DNA from: Microplitis mediator
Taxonomy: Eukaryota; Arthropoda; Insecta; Hymenoptera; Braconidae
Reading direction: 5' to 3'
DNA: 64,000 nucleotides
NCBI RefSeq assembly: GCF_029852145.1
Contig: NC_079973.1
Location: forward strand, 25,252,422 to 25,316,421
A model generated the notes under the pieces. The model had not been told where the DNA came from. It searched no databases and worked only from the letters and a program-made list of their open reading frames with translations. Made by a program: the position numbers and the translations under genes. This document shows positions 38,978 through 50,251 of the stretch, piece after piece; the stretch's first letter is position 1, and every line of letters starts with the position of its first letter.

Positions 38978-41900
38978 CTATGTGCAATCTCCTCTGTAAG
39001 TAGATCCGCCGAGGCCGCGATTGAGGGCTCGGAGTAGCGGGTACTTTCCGCAGCCGCAGTTACCATCGAAGTCGTCGAGGTCCAACGCCCAAACCATGCC
39101 GCCAGCGAGATCCAGTTCGCGTATGAACGAAGCTTTTGCAATTACATTTGACACGTCGTCGTAGCTGACCCACTGATCCCCACGTACTGCGTACGGCCCG
39201 ATACGTTTCGCTGGATCTTTTACTATTTTCCATCCGTTCTTAACTTTTTCGCAAACCTGAAACAGTTAAATGGAACATTTTCAGAAGAATGCGCTTAATA
39301 TTTTCAAAATCTTAACCAAGGTCCATGTAAATTGGCTGGATAATACTCGCGTGCAAGTTGATGCAAATCAACTGCCATCTGAATTAATTTGACAGAAAAA
39401 CTTGCCGTCAATTTTACACAGTAGAAAACGAATCGTCAAAGTGTAAAAAAAACGTGTGTTAAAAATCTGAGTGTTGAATTTTTAACACTTTTGTGTGTCA
39501 ATTTAACACACGGTATTTATCTTGTTTGAATTGTCGCAATCGATTGATTTTTTAACACACAAAAATGTCATTTTATTCGAAAGTAACACTTTTAATATGT
39601 TACTATGAAATCAACACACAAAATATGTTAAAAATAATGTCGAGTATCACAAAAGAATTCTTGGAAAATTTTTATTTTTAACGTATACGTGTGTAACTTT
39701 TTTTAACACTCGAAACATGTTAAAGTAACATATGAATAAGTGTAAAACGTTCGTTTTACACACGGTATGTGTTGATTTTGACGAATCCTTTTTCACTGTG
39801 TAAGCGAAACTTTAAATCAACTTGACGTCATTATCTGACAGCAACATTTAGAGTCAAATTGAATTCAAGTAACAGACAATCTACTGTTAACTTAACCGCA
39901 ACTTTTGCTGTTAAGTTGACTTCAGATTCCGGCCGTAGCTTGAAGTTAACTTGCGGTTATGGTGGCTATCAAGGTATAAATATATGGGATTCCCTCAAAG
40001 AATTATTGCCAATTTCTACTTTAACGACCGGGACGCTGCTTTCGCTTGACGGAAACTAAGACTCAGATATTAACTAACTCTAAATTTTATGAATTTTGAT
40101 TAAAAATTAAGAATTTTGTTGATCTTTTGCCTGCAAAGTTTCATTGTAAAGTCATCGAAAGTAAATTTTTTTTGCATTGATTAAACTGATGGAGAAGAAT
40201 CTTCAATGACCGGGTCAGTGACGGGCATAAAATAATTAGACTGATAAATATTACTAGAACATACCTCATAGAAAGCTAAGAACCCAGGGCTCCTGGTGTA
40301 GGTACCAGCCTGTCCAGGTTTTGGCGCAGGTGCCTGTAAACCCGAGTCATAGGTACTCGATAGTGTGAAACTCTGCCCGTAGAGAGGAATTCCCATGACT
40401 AGTTTCGAAGGAGAAGCTCCTTTTTCAATCCAGTAACGCATTGAGAAGTTGCCATTGAAGTAATCAAACTCATCACCCGGGTAGTAGTACAGCGGAGCGA
40501 CGTGTCCTGTTTTCTGCTCCCAGTGCCCGTGGAAGTCGTAAGCCATGACCGCGATCCAGTCCAAGTATTTGGCGAGCGCCGGTACATCATAGCCATGGTC
40601 GATAACGCGTTTACTCGGTGACACAGCCGCAGAGAGCAACCAACCACGTGGTCTAAACTCGCTGCTCAATTCCTTGAGCAACGATGCGAATGCTTTTTTG
40701 TCGGATGCCGGTCCGAGTTCGCATTTTACTTGCCAGCAGACCGGGTACTCCCAGTCCAAATCTAGCCCATCGAACTGGTATTTGTCAATAAACTGGATCG
40801 TGTGCTTGACAAATCTGGCTCTCGCAGTTGGATTATTGACTAAACGACTGTATTTATCACCCGCGGAGTCGTTCCATCCGCCCAACGCAACCAGAACTTT
40901 AATCCCCTGGGCTTTGTAAGCCGTAACTCTTTCGTAAAAGTTGTTATCAACGTCTGCCCACGAGTCGTGCATTTTAATTGTCAGCAGATTGGGGTCTAGG
41001 ACCGTGAAACCGTAAATAATGTGTGTACACAAGTTGCCATTTATATTTTCCGGTAGATATTTTCCTTTGCCCGGACGGTACCACGCCCAGTTCGTAAAGT
41101 AGCAGATAACTTTTTTGTTACCACGATTTACTTGTTCCATTTCGTGAATTTGGCTCGGCAGTCCTACTGGAGAATCTGGTATCGCGTTACTCTAATCAGA
41201 AAAATCGATAAAATTAATTCCTCATTAAATAATTAAGCAATCAATCAATGGAAGGTGGGAAAAATTCAAATTACCTCTTCAATTTTTTCCGACTTCTTTT
41301 TACACTGACTATTCTCTGGCCAATCACAGTGATCTGCGTTCCAATGTAAGCCACTTGGACAACTCAACACAGACAGTTGTCCAAAGTTACACAACACGTA
41401 CTTGGAACAATCTTCGGCGTGAGGAACGAATTGCTTGTCCTCGCATTCGCCGATCGGAATCATTGGGGGAGGCTGAGGTCCAGCGATTACTTCCACTGAG
41501 TCATCGGGTTCTACTGGCATCGGCTTGCGGGTCGTCGATACGGTTGTTTGGTCCCAAGATGTCGTCTGTTCCCAAGACGTCGTATGATCCATTGCCTTGG
41601 TTGTACTTATTGGCGGTATTTCAGGAACTTTAGACCCTATTTAAAATTCAAAGTTATCATTTTCGTTTAAAAATATCACAGAAGATAAAATACCTGTCAC
41701 ACTGCAAGTAGGACCAGCTGGATAATTTCTCAGCACACGATTCATTGTTCTCAATAGCGGACTTGGCTCACAGCCGCACCTGTTTTCAAAGTCATCCAAA
41801 TCTAGTGCCCATATCATACCACCGGCGAGTCCAAGCGATTTTATGAATTCAGCTTTTAGTTTTATTTGCTCTGCGTCGTCAAAACTGACCCACTGGTCAC

Positions 41901-44900
41901 CTTTGTAAGCATACGGGCCGATGCGTCGCTCAGGGTCTTGTACGACCGTCCAGCCTCTCTTCAATGTTCGCTCACAGATCTAAAAAAATAAAATAAATGG
42001 ATCTGCTGCTGGGAAAGAAGAAGCAAAATGAAAATTACTTCATAGTAAGCCAAGAATCCGCGAGCTCGAGTCGCGTCGCCGGCTTCACCGCCTCCGTATG
42101 TAGGAGCATTCAAATCATGCTGATTTCTCTCAGCGAGACTGAAAGACTGTCCGTAGAGCGGGGCGCCCATCACCAGCTTCTTTGGCGGCGCTCCCTGTTC
42201 AATCCAGTAGCGAATCGAGAAGTTGGCGTTGAAAGTCATCTCCCAGTCATCCGGACGAACATACAGCGGAGCCACGTGCCCAGTTTTCTTGTCCCACTGC
42301 CCGTGGAAGTCGTAAGTCATCACCGAGATCCAGTCCAAGTACTTAGCAAGTGCGGGTACGTCATATCCGTGATTTATCACGCGCCTGCTTGGTGATACTG
42401 CTGATGACAACAGTAATCCTTTTGGTTTAAATGACTCGCTCAACTCCTTTACTAACATCGTAAATCCTTCTTTGTCCGACGCTGGACCTTTCTCGCAATC
42501 GACCTGTAAAATATCGAGCTTCAGTCACCGGTTACTTCATGATTGGCCCGCTGCTGGCCAATCACAAGGCAGCTAATAGCGGGGTTATGTAAAAAACCCG
42601 AAGCATTAATCAGATTCAGAGCTTTCGTATCGAAAGTCAAAATTCATAAAAAAAATTAACTGCGGTAAGTTTATTTAGTTAATTACTAGCTGATTATAAT
42701 TATCGGTGTACCTGCCAGCAAACTGGATACTCCCAATCTAAATCAAGACCATCAAAGCCATACTTTTCAACGAATTGAGTGACATGGGTAACAAATCTTG
42801 CTATTGCAGACACCGAATTAACTAAGCGGCTGTATTTGTCCCCTGCTGAATCATTCCAGCCTCCAATAGCTATCAGGACTTTTATTCCTTTGGCTTTTAG
42901 AGCAACGACCCGTTCATAAAATTCTACAAATATATTTATTTTTAATAAATTCTCATATCAACTTAGCAAATAAAAGTGAATTAACAACTAACTGTTATCA
43001 ATATCCGCCCAAGAGTCATGCGGCTTAATAGTCAATGTCGTGCCGTCCAATACCGCGAATCCATAGATAACGTGGGTACACAAATCACTGTCGATATTTT
43101 CCGGTAAAAATTTACCGCCTTCTTGACGGTACCATGCCCAATTTGTGAAATAACATACGACTTTGTACTCATCTTCAGTTTTCACACCAGTGGTAACTTT
43201 ATCATCCATAGAATGAGGAGACATGGACATGGACACCGCAGGTTTAATAGGATTTTTCCAATCTAAGTCTTGACCAACTGCCGGAGGTTTTATCGCTAAA
43301 ATAACAAATAATAATAATTAGCCTGCAGTTGACTCAAGAAGAAAAAATTATCAACAAGCTTACGGCGGTCATGTTTATTTGGCGGATCCGAGAGAACTAA
43401 TTGCAGAGTTTGCATAAGAGGATGCCGGCCTTCGCCGCACCTGTTACGGAAATCATCAAGATCCAGAGCCCAAACCATCCCGCCGCCTAGATTCATGTCT
43501 CTAACGAACTGGGCTTTCTGCCGAATCATATCCGAGTCATCGAAACTGACCCACTGGTTGCCCTTGTAAGCGTAGGGACCCATGCGCCGCTCTGGGTCTT
43601 GGAAGACCTTCCATCCGTGGTTGCGAATTCTATCGCAGATTTCGTAGTAAGCTAAGAACCCAGCGGCTTTAGTGAATTCGCCAGCTAACCCCGCACTCGC
43701 TGGCGCATTTAATCCTGTCCCAGCACTTGGGTCGTGGATAGTAAATGCTTGTCCGTATAGTGGCATTCCTAATCAACAAAAATTACAATTATAACAGCAA
43801 TAGTACAGGAATTCTGGTAAATTTATATCAACAATTACCCATGACGATGTTTCTTGGTGACGCTCCTTTAGTAATCCAGTAATTAATCGTATAATTGGCA
43901 TTGAAGAAGTAAACTTCGTCTTTTTCGTGATAATAAAGTGGAGCGACATGGCCGGTTTTTTTGTCCCACTGTCCGTGGTAATCGTAAGCCATAACCGCGA
44001 TCCAGTCTAGATATTTGTTCAAAGCGGGGACATCGTAGCCTTTGTCGATGACAGTTTTACTTGGAGATACGGCAGCAGAGAGCAATAAGCCGCGGGGTTT
44101 AAACTCGGCGCTCAGCTCGCGTAATAAAGACGCGAAGCCTTCTTTGTCCGACTGCGGGCCTTTACGGCAGTCCACTTGCCAGCACACCGGGTACTCCCAG
44201 TCGAGATCTAGTCCATCGAAATTGTATTTCTCAATGAATTTAATCGTATGCTCGATAAATTTCCGTCTTGACGACGGAGAATTGACTAGCCGACTGTACT
44301 TGTCCCCGGCCGAATCGTTCCAACCGCCGAGAGCCAAAGACACTTTGACGCCGCGTTTTTTGTACGCTACCACCCGTTCATAGAAACCTGAAATAATTTT
44401 AATTAATTATAGCTAATGACTTAAGATAATGATTGGAGATCGAGTGGATTAAGAAGCTTACGGTTGTCATAATCAGCCCATGAATCATGGGCACGAATAG
44501 TCAGTTCAGAATAATCTAGTACTGCGAATCCGTAAATTATATGAGTACATAATGTATGATCGATATGTTCTGGTAAATATTTTCCAATTCCACGTCGGTA
44601 CCATGCCCAATTAGTGAAGTAACAGACGACTTTGAAGTATCCAGAAAGCGAAGATACTTTTGTTGGATCAATTTCCGCTGATGGAAGAGGTTTTGGTGAT
44701 GAAGTTGTTACTGCCCATGGATTTTGTGTTGTCGTTGTTGTTGTTGTCGTTGTTGAAGAAGGTATCCACCAATTCTGAGTTGTTGTTGTTGAAGAAGAAG
44801 AAGAAGAAGGTGTCCACCAATTCTGAGTTGTGGTTGTCGGTTTTTTCGTCGGCTTCATTGTAGGCTTGGAAGTTGTCACAACAGGATGCTCAGTCACAGC

Positions 44901-47900
44901 AGAATCTTCAGTCACAGAATCTTCAGTCATCGGGGATTCGTCATTACAATTAGCGCGATGGGGCCAGTCACACAAGTGGGCTTCTTTGTTGAAATGCAGA
45001 CCTGGAGCACATGAAAATTTCTGATGCCGGCCCCAGAGACACGCGTGGTAGCTCTGACAGTCTCCAGGAACGCTGCTGATACTTCCTGGAGTACATGGTT
45101 CCTAAAAAACATTTAAGTAAAATAAAATTGAAGGTCACTGTCTGAATTTTCTTTTCATTAATCAAAGATCTGTACCTCATTATTGTTATTGTTATTGTTA
45201 TTAGAACCAGAGTTGTCTTTGTCTTTCATCATTAGAGCCGCGTTCTTTTTCGGTCTGTCCTTGCACGGGTTCATGAACGCCCAGTCGCACATTTTTTTCT
45301 CGTCGTTCCAATTCAACCCAGGACCGCATTGCTGTTTTACAAGATGATCATTCACGCAGATCAAGAAGTGCGTACATGATTCCGAGTATGCGTAATATTG
45401 ACCATGAGAGCAGGGCTTGCCAGGCATTGGGTTCATCGAAGTCGTTGGATTTGAAGTTGTTGTTGTTGTTGTTGTTGTTGTTATTGGACGCTTTGTAGTT
45501 GTGGTCGTAGTCGGTTTTTGTGTCCATGGTCTTTGAGGATTTTGATTCACTACAAACAATTAATTGTAAAAAAAAACAATTTTATTAAATAAAATTTTAT
45601 AGTTCGCTACACAATACCTTTAGATATGTGACTGTAATCGTAATTATTATATATATTTTTATCGACTATCGTAAGAGAGTTGTAATTATTCTTTTCAAAT
45701 GCTAAGCAAGAGTAAAAAAAAAGCAAAACTGTCAATTGAATAGCGAACATGACACTTTGAATTCTCTTTTCAACTTAAAAAGAAACACTCGATAAAATAA
45801 AATACTGAGTGACAATAAAAGTTAAGAAAATACCGTTTATATTTTAACGTTCGCTCAATAGTACTTGCGACTTCGCGCGACATTTCTTAAGTGAGACGTT
45901 TAAAAAACTGAAGACTAAGAAGAAAAGTCTGGCATTATGTTTACTTGAATTGACTCGTGACAATTGAGCTAAAGAACAGGTTTTTACAGTTACAATATAT
46001 ATTAAATGTTGCATGCATATATTTTTTTAAATTCCAGGTTCTTATTCAAAGAATTATTTAATATATTAAAAGTCGCTTAGTAATTCCGGATTTTATTTAA
46101 ATTAATTCGTTTCATAATCGAAGAATTAATTTCTGTCAACTTGCTCGCTTCTTCATTCTCATAAATAAATAATTAAATGAATTAATTGATGCTAAGAAAT
46201 TTACCCAACACTTTTAATTACGAGGATAAATACGCAGTAAAAAAATGATACCTCCTTGTTGACATCTGGCAGTGGCAGGCCAATCGCAGCGGCTGCGAGT
46301 GCTGTCCCAGTGCAGTCCTGGTGTGCAACTCTGGCGTCTGAATTCGCCGAGGACACATCTGTAGTACTGCCGACAATTCGCTGGGTCCGGAGCGTATTCT
46401 CCAAAGTTACATGAGCCTCCAGAGGTTGTGGATCCTGCGGAAGTTTCAGTGGTTGTGGGTTTTTTTGTTGTCCATTCAGTCCACTCTGGTGCTCTGTAAA
46501 TTATTAATTAGATAATTAATTGATTAGTCAAAGGAAATTTCTGGTTGATAGAACAGAAAATAATTTACTTGATGGTCGTGGAAGTTGTGGTAGTGGTAGT
46601 AGAGGGATACCAAGTGCTCCAAGTCCAGGATGGCCATGAAGTAGTAGAACTACTGGGTTTCTTTGTTGGTTTTTCAGTCCACGTGGGCCAAGTTGTAGGT
46701 TTGGATGTCGAGCTCGAAGTAACTGGTCGTGTAGGTCGCGGTACGCCGTCATTCGCGTCGCTGTGAGTCGTCAGCGTGGGCGGCTGAGGAGTCACTGGCT
46801 CGGAGGGTCTCTGACAGTTTTCACCGAGCGGTGTCGGATCCAGAAGACGTCCTGTATAATAATTTACGTCATAACAGCAGTAATAATACGTAACAGGCAA
46901 TTATATTTTAAATTACCTAGAGCACGATTCAAACTACGTAACAGAGGAAAAGGTTCAACGCAACATCTGTTGGTAAAATCATCGAGATCAACAGTCCAAG
47001 CCATGGCGCCGCCAAAACCGTTCTGTTTTATCCATGCGCCTTTTTCAGCGACGCCTTTTGCGTCATCGTAAGCCACGAATTGATCCTTGTGGTAAGCGCT
47101 GGGTCCTGGGCCGGTTTTCCACCCGCGTTTTTTTATTCTCTCGCAAATTTCGTAGTAAGCGAGCATTCCTGGTTGCCCAGTGAACTCGCCGGGTGTACCA
47201 GGACCCGTGGCTGGATCTCCTAGACGAGAATGTTCCGGGGTCGCGAGTCGATATGCTTGTCCGTAAAATGGAATTCCGATGATCAGCTTAGACTTCTGCG
47301 CGCCTCGATCCACTAGATAATTAACTGTCCAGTTCTGTAGGAATAAAATAAATTAATTAATCGCGTGAAGAAGATTATTGCGATAAATCGATAGATTGAT
47401 TGAACTTACGACGTTGTAATGAGGATATTTATCGTCAGGCCGAGCGTAAAGTGGAGCCAGATGACCAGTTTGCGATTCCCAGGCGCCGTGGTAGTCGTAA
47501 GTCATTACAGAAATAAAGTCCACGGCCTCTGAAATCTCGCGGACGTCATAAGCTCTGTCTATGACTTCTTTGTAACCAGACAAAGTCACTGCCAATGTCA
47601 AGGGAGGCGTCGTTTGGTCAAAAGCGCGGCTCAGTTCTTTGATGAGTTTCGTGAAGTTCGGGCGATCTGAGTCCGGGCCTTTTTTGCAGTCGCTCTGCCA
47701 ACATTTTGGGTAATTCCATTCGAAGGACAATCCGTCGAAATTGTTGGCATGCAAGAAATTTATTGTCGTTTCAATGAATTTTTTGCGCGAGCTCTCGTTG
47801 CTTATCAAGCGCGAGTACTTGTCCCCAGCACTGTCTGTCCACCCACCGATTGCTAGTAAAACTCTTGAATCCTTCATTGAAGTAATGCGTTCATAAAGAC

Positions 47901-50251
47901 CTAGAATAAATTACAAAATTTGTTATTTTGTTCTCATTAATAAGTTAATTAATGAACTTGATTAATAAATAAATTTACCATGATCAATATCCGCCCAGGG
48001 ATCAAACGGCTGCAGTGTCAACGTGTCAGGGTTCAAACCAGCAAATGCATAAATGACGTCAGTACACAACCGAGTGTCCAAATGTTCTGGCACAAATTTA
48101 CCTTCACCTTTTCTGTACAGTGCCCAAGATGTGATGTAGCAAACAACCCGCGATCCAGCGCCTCTGTGTAAGCGCAAGTATTGGCTCCGCTGTTTTTCAC
48201 GCAGTGCCGCTAAATAATCAATTTCCTTCGTGTATCTTTCCAAGTTACCGGGCCGACAAACTTCTGGGTCCGCATCAACGCAACGTCTTTCCGTGGAGCT
48301 ATAAAACTGGTGAACGTTACATTGTCCGCGATAAAGTTTTCCCTGGTCGCAAACTAAAAATCCCGCGCAGTTGTCGGGGTCGCTGTGAGTATCTTCCACC
48401 TCGCAGTGGTCAATGGGAGTGTCGTAGATACCGAGAGCTCTGGCGGTGACTGTTAGTATCGGCCAGGGATCCCCACATATTCCTACGAAGTCATCGAAAT
48501 CTAGGGAAGTCAATGAAACACCGCCGAGATTTGTGGATTTAATGTAAGCAATTTTTATTTTTATTGAAATGGGGTCGTCGTACGCGATCCATTGGTCGCC
48601 AAGTTTAATATAAGGGCCTTCTTTGTCGCGGCCATGATGCCAAAGGTCCTCTAACTTTGTGCAGATTTCGTAGTAAGCCAAGATCCCGCGTTGCTTTGTA
48701 TGAGAACCTTCAAGTCCTGGACCCAGAGTCGGGGTTCCGATTTCAGTCGAGTTCTCGTACTTCAACGTATAACTTTTCCCAAACAGAGGCAAGTCGATGA
48801 CTATTTTCTGCGGGTTCACGTCAGCGTCCAGCCACTTCTGTGCGAAAGACGACAAAGCTTCCAAAGTAGCGGAATGAGATATTTTCTGATAACTCAGGTG
48901 CCATGACCTCAGCAATATGAAGTCAGAGATCTCCGCTAATTCAGGATCTACAAAATCATTTGGCCGCAGGACCACCGCTAGCGTGTATCCTCGCGAGGAT
49001 AGAGAAGTGTACAGCGATCTAAGTAGCGCTTTCAACTGATGACTTGAAGCTGATTTCCATTCGATTTGCAACCCGTCAAATTTGTGATCCTCGAGGAATT
49101 TTATCGTCGACTGTATGAACTGCTGACTACACCGGTAGCAGTTTATCAATTCTCTGTATGTTTTTGTGTGATTTGATGACGTTATCGACGTCAGGATTTG
49201 CAGTAAAGGATTTTTCTTACGCAATCCCACCACTGATTTGTAGCCACCTGTCAGCAAAATTTTTTTTTACTACATAGTATTAAAAAAATTATTTTAATTA
49301 CTATTCATAATTTACCTTTTACTACATTGTATTCTGGGTCACGTGGTTTTATTATAAATTGATGGGAATCTATAACAAGAATTTAAAAAAATCTCTATCG
49401 TAAGACAATTTAATGAATTTCTTGTAAAAAAAATTTTTTGCAGTGATATTTAAAAAAAAATTCTATGTAATTATTAATGATTTAATTTAAGATATTTTTC
49501 CATGCAATTATTAAAATTGATGGACAGCAAAACAATTTGATGGATAAAAAAAATGTTAATAACAAATAATTTTACCTATAGTAGCAGCATTGTAAATTAA
49601 ATGAGTACAATGTCTAGCAGGTATTCCCTTTGGAAGTAACGAGAACGGATCGTCACGATACACAGCGTCAGCATTATAATAACAAACGACTTTAGGCGGA
49701 CCTTGATTACGTCTAATAATTGGTGGCGAGAGCTGCTCAAGCCATATAGACTCGTGTTGCACGATGTTGCTTTTCAAGGGGGGTGGCGGTCGCTTCTCCA
49801 CAGCATCTCGTTGAATCGTTCCTCGAGTTAATCTACGCAAAACAATTTATTTCAATTACCTAGTAAGTAAAGAGCCGTTCAAGCAAATAACAATAATAAT
49901 AAACGCAGGGGAAATAAATACTTACATCTCGGCGGTGCTTTCAAGGCTGTCGAAGAAAGCCGCGGATTCGTAGGCATCAACGAGAGCATCTCGCGATGAT
50001 GTCTCGACTGCGTCTCGGAGCGGCAAACTTGTGGATCCGAATTCGAGATCAGGATAAACATTGGACTTGTAATTGTTGTTGGATGACCCCAAGGCTGGGG
50101 GCAGACCTTCGACAGAAGTTCTCTGGAAAGTCGGGGCTTCAGAGGGTGGAATGTGTTTCTGCACCGGCGGCAGAAATCGGTGATCTTGCAGGTGATAGGA
50201 TGAGACTAAGGTCAAGGTCGTCAGACTCAAGGCCAATGTTGGCCAGCCCAT
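38978..50251 (-). CDS. Cht10: Cht10-type multidomain chitinase (group II), complete, 19 coding exons
   Basis: Secreted chitinase that hydrolyses chitin of cuticle during moulting (family knowledge). Exons in transcript order: 50251-49926, 49832-49576, 49369-49316, 49247-47979, 47900-47410, 47334-46917, 46851-46569, 46493-46252, 45549-45176, 45101-44462, 44387-43839, 43768-43364, 43295-42993, 42923-42712, 42503-42039, 41979-41694, 41636-41275, 41191-40265, 39256-38978. They total 8,142 bases and 2,713 aa, with every junction in phase. Order of parts: signal peptide, GH18-1 (dead), CBM14-1, GH18-2 (dead), CBM14-2, -3, -4, GH18-3, GH18-4, CBM14-5, GH18-5. Thr-rich linkers separate modules. Length and architecture match the largest insect chitinases. 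The start chosen is ATG at 50251 (MGWPTLALSLTTLTLVSS); an in-frame ATG at 50275 lies before an acceptor-like ATTAG and is probably intronic. Confidence 0.92.
39000..41113 (-). CDS. Cht10: Cht10 GH18 module 5, active-site intact
   Basis: Starts KVICYFTNWAWYRPG in exon 41191-40265 and is completed by the last exon 39256-38978. It contains FDGLDLDWEYP, MAYDFHGHWEQKTGHVAPL, GIPLYGQSF and GGMVWALDLDDFDGNCGCG; the chain ends STYRGDCT. The exon 18 / exon 19 junction (FLAFYE-VCEKV) is interrupted by the 1-kb intron carrying MITE family B. Confidence 0.92.
39257..40264 (-). other. Cht10: Intron 18 of Cht10
   Basis: Donor GTATGT after TATGAG and acceptor TTTCAG before GTTTGC. It contains the intact MITE family B element and a flanking stretch (39803-40060) rich in AACTTGACGTC / AAGTTGACTTC inverted words. 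A short plus-strand open frame there shows no recognisable protein pattern. Confidence 0.7.
39417..39800. mobile_element. MITE family B, intact copy (384 bp) in a Cht10 intron
   Basis: Ends CACAGTAGAAAACGAATCGT and ACGAATCC-TTTTTCACTGTG are imperfect inverted repeats (CACAGT...TCGTCAAA), flanked on both sides by TA. A TA target and CAGT-type end recall Tc1/mariner-derived MITEs (inference). The interior has many TAACACAC/GTGTGTTA words in both orientations. No coding frame. Confidence 0.78.
41302..41445 (-). CDS. Cht10: Cht10 chitin-binding module 5 (CBM14)
   Basis: CEDKQFVPHAEDCSKYVLC through HCDWPENSQC, six cysteines, in exon 41636-41275 between GH18-4 and GH18-5, preceded by a Thr/Trp-rich linker (TTSWEQTTSWDQTT). 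Confidence 0.88.
41700..43164 (-). CDS. Cht10: Cht10 GH18 module 4, active-site intact
   Basis: Starts KVVCYFTNWAWYRQEGGKF (exon 13) and ends in exon 16. The FDGLDLDWEYP motif is coded in exon 42923-42712. No CBM lies between modules 3 and 4, only a linker (DRPIKPPAVGQDLDW, MSMSMSPHS). MTYDFHGQWDKKTGHVAPL and GGMIWALDLDDF are present. Predicted catalytic. Confidence 0.92.
43400..44633 (-). CDS. Cht10: Cht10 GH18 module 3, active-site intact
   Basis: Starts KVVCYFTNWAWYRRG in exon 10 and ends in exon 12 (about residues 1395-1757). The motif FDGLDLDWEYP is complete, with the proton-donor Glu. Also present: LALGGWNDSAGDKYSRLV, MAYDYHGQWDKKTGHVAPL, GMPLYGQAF and GGMVWALDLDDF. Predicted catalytic. 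Confidence 0.93.
44946..45095 (-). CDS. Cht10: Cht10 chitin-binding module 4 (CBM14)
   Basis: CTPGSISSVPGDCQSYHAC through HLCDWPHRANC, six cysteines, at the start of exon 45101-44462. A long Thr/Ser/Trp linker with repeated TTTTQNWW units follows, coded by about 44680-44870 and internally duplicated. Confidence 0.87.
45263..45412 (-). CDS. Cht10: Cht10 chitin-binding module 3 (CBM14)
   Basis: CSHGQYYAYSESCTHFLIC through KMCDWAFMNPC, six cysteines, inside exon 45549-45176. It is preceded by a Thr-rich linker made of ACN repeats and followed by an eight-Asn run at the exon end. It is the first module of the inferred short isoform. Confidence 0.88.
45618..45750 (-). CDS. Cht10: Alternative first coding exon of Cht10 (signal peptide)
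   Basis: Inside the 702-bp intron between exons 8 and 9. On the minus strand ATG at 45750 opens 44 codons starting MFAIQLTVLLFFYSCLAFEK, a clear signal peptide with likely cleavage after SCLA. It ends AAAG|GTATTG, leaving one base G. Exon 9 (45549) begins with the TG that completes a Val codon, exactly as after exon 8, so the exon splices in frame. The predicted product is 1,644 aa: CBM14-3, -4, GH18-3, -4, CBM14-5, GH18-5, without the two dead GH18 modules. A TATA box and initiator precede it. Transcription itself is inferred. Confidence 0.68.
45804..45842 (-). promoter_or_regulatory. Cht10: Internal core promoter of Cht10 (TATA box plus initiator)
   Basis: Minus strand: TATAAA at 45842-45837, then an arthropod-like initiator CACTCAGTAT with its A near 45806, about 31-36 bases downstream. 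The ATG of the signal-peptide exon follows about 55 bases later, giving a short leader. Spacing supports a real start site. Confidence 0.5.
46262..46411 (-). CDS. Cht10: Cht10 chitin-binding module 2 (CBM14)
   Basis: Coded in exon 46493-46252 after a Thr-rich linker. CNFGEYAPDPANCRQYYRC through CDWPATARC shows six cysteines and the aromatic/Asp-Trp-Pro pattern of peritrophin-A domains. The exon leaves one base, G, which pairs with TG at 45549. Confidence 0.87.
46917..48150 (-). CDS. Cht10: Cht10 GH18 module 2, catalytically degenerate
   Basis: From RVVCYITSWALYRKGEGKF (residue 579) through exons 4-6. The fold motifs LLAIGGWTDSAGDKYSRLI and MTYDYHGAW are well kept, but the active-site motif reads FDGLSFEWNYP (690-700), with the second Asp changed to Ser, the third to Glu and the catalytic Glu to Asn. 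It is therefore predicted to be inactive. Confidence 0.87.
48256..48405 (-). CDS. Cht10: Cht10 chitin-binding module 1 (six-Cys, divergent)
   Basis: Residues about 494-543, starting CEVEDTHSDPDNCAGFLVCD and ending DADPEVC. The six cysteines have CBM14/peritrophin-A spacing, but the aromatic residues are fewer than in the other modules. Confidence 0.72.
48430..49693 (-). CDS. Cht10: Cht10 GH18 module 1, catalytically degenerate
   Basis: Runs from KVVCYYNADAVYR (about residue 156) to the region before Cys 494, across exons 2-4. The usual FDGLDLDWEYP motif reads FDGLQIEWKSA (residues 269-279): the second Asp, third Asp and the acid/base Glu are Q, E and K. The GGW-type strand is also altered. 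Group II chitinases commonly keep inactive N-terminal GH18 modules, so loss of catalysis is expected; a chitin-binding or scaffold role is inferred. Confidence 0.85.

Noticed and set aside
39859..40059. 66-codon plus-strand frame in Cht10 intron 18
   Set aside because: Lies in a stretch of repeated AACTTGAC/AAGTTAAC words beside a MITE; no recognisable domain or splice partners.
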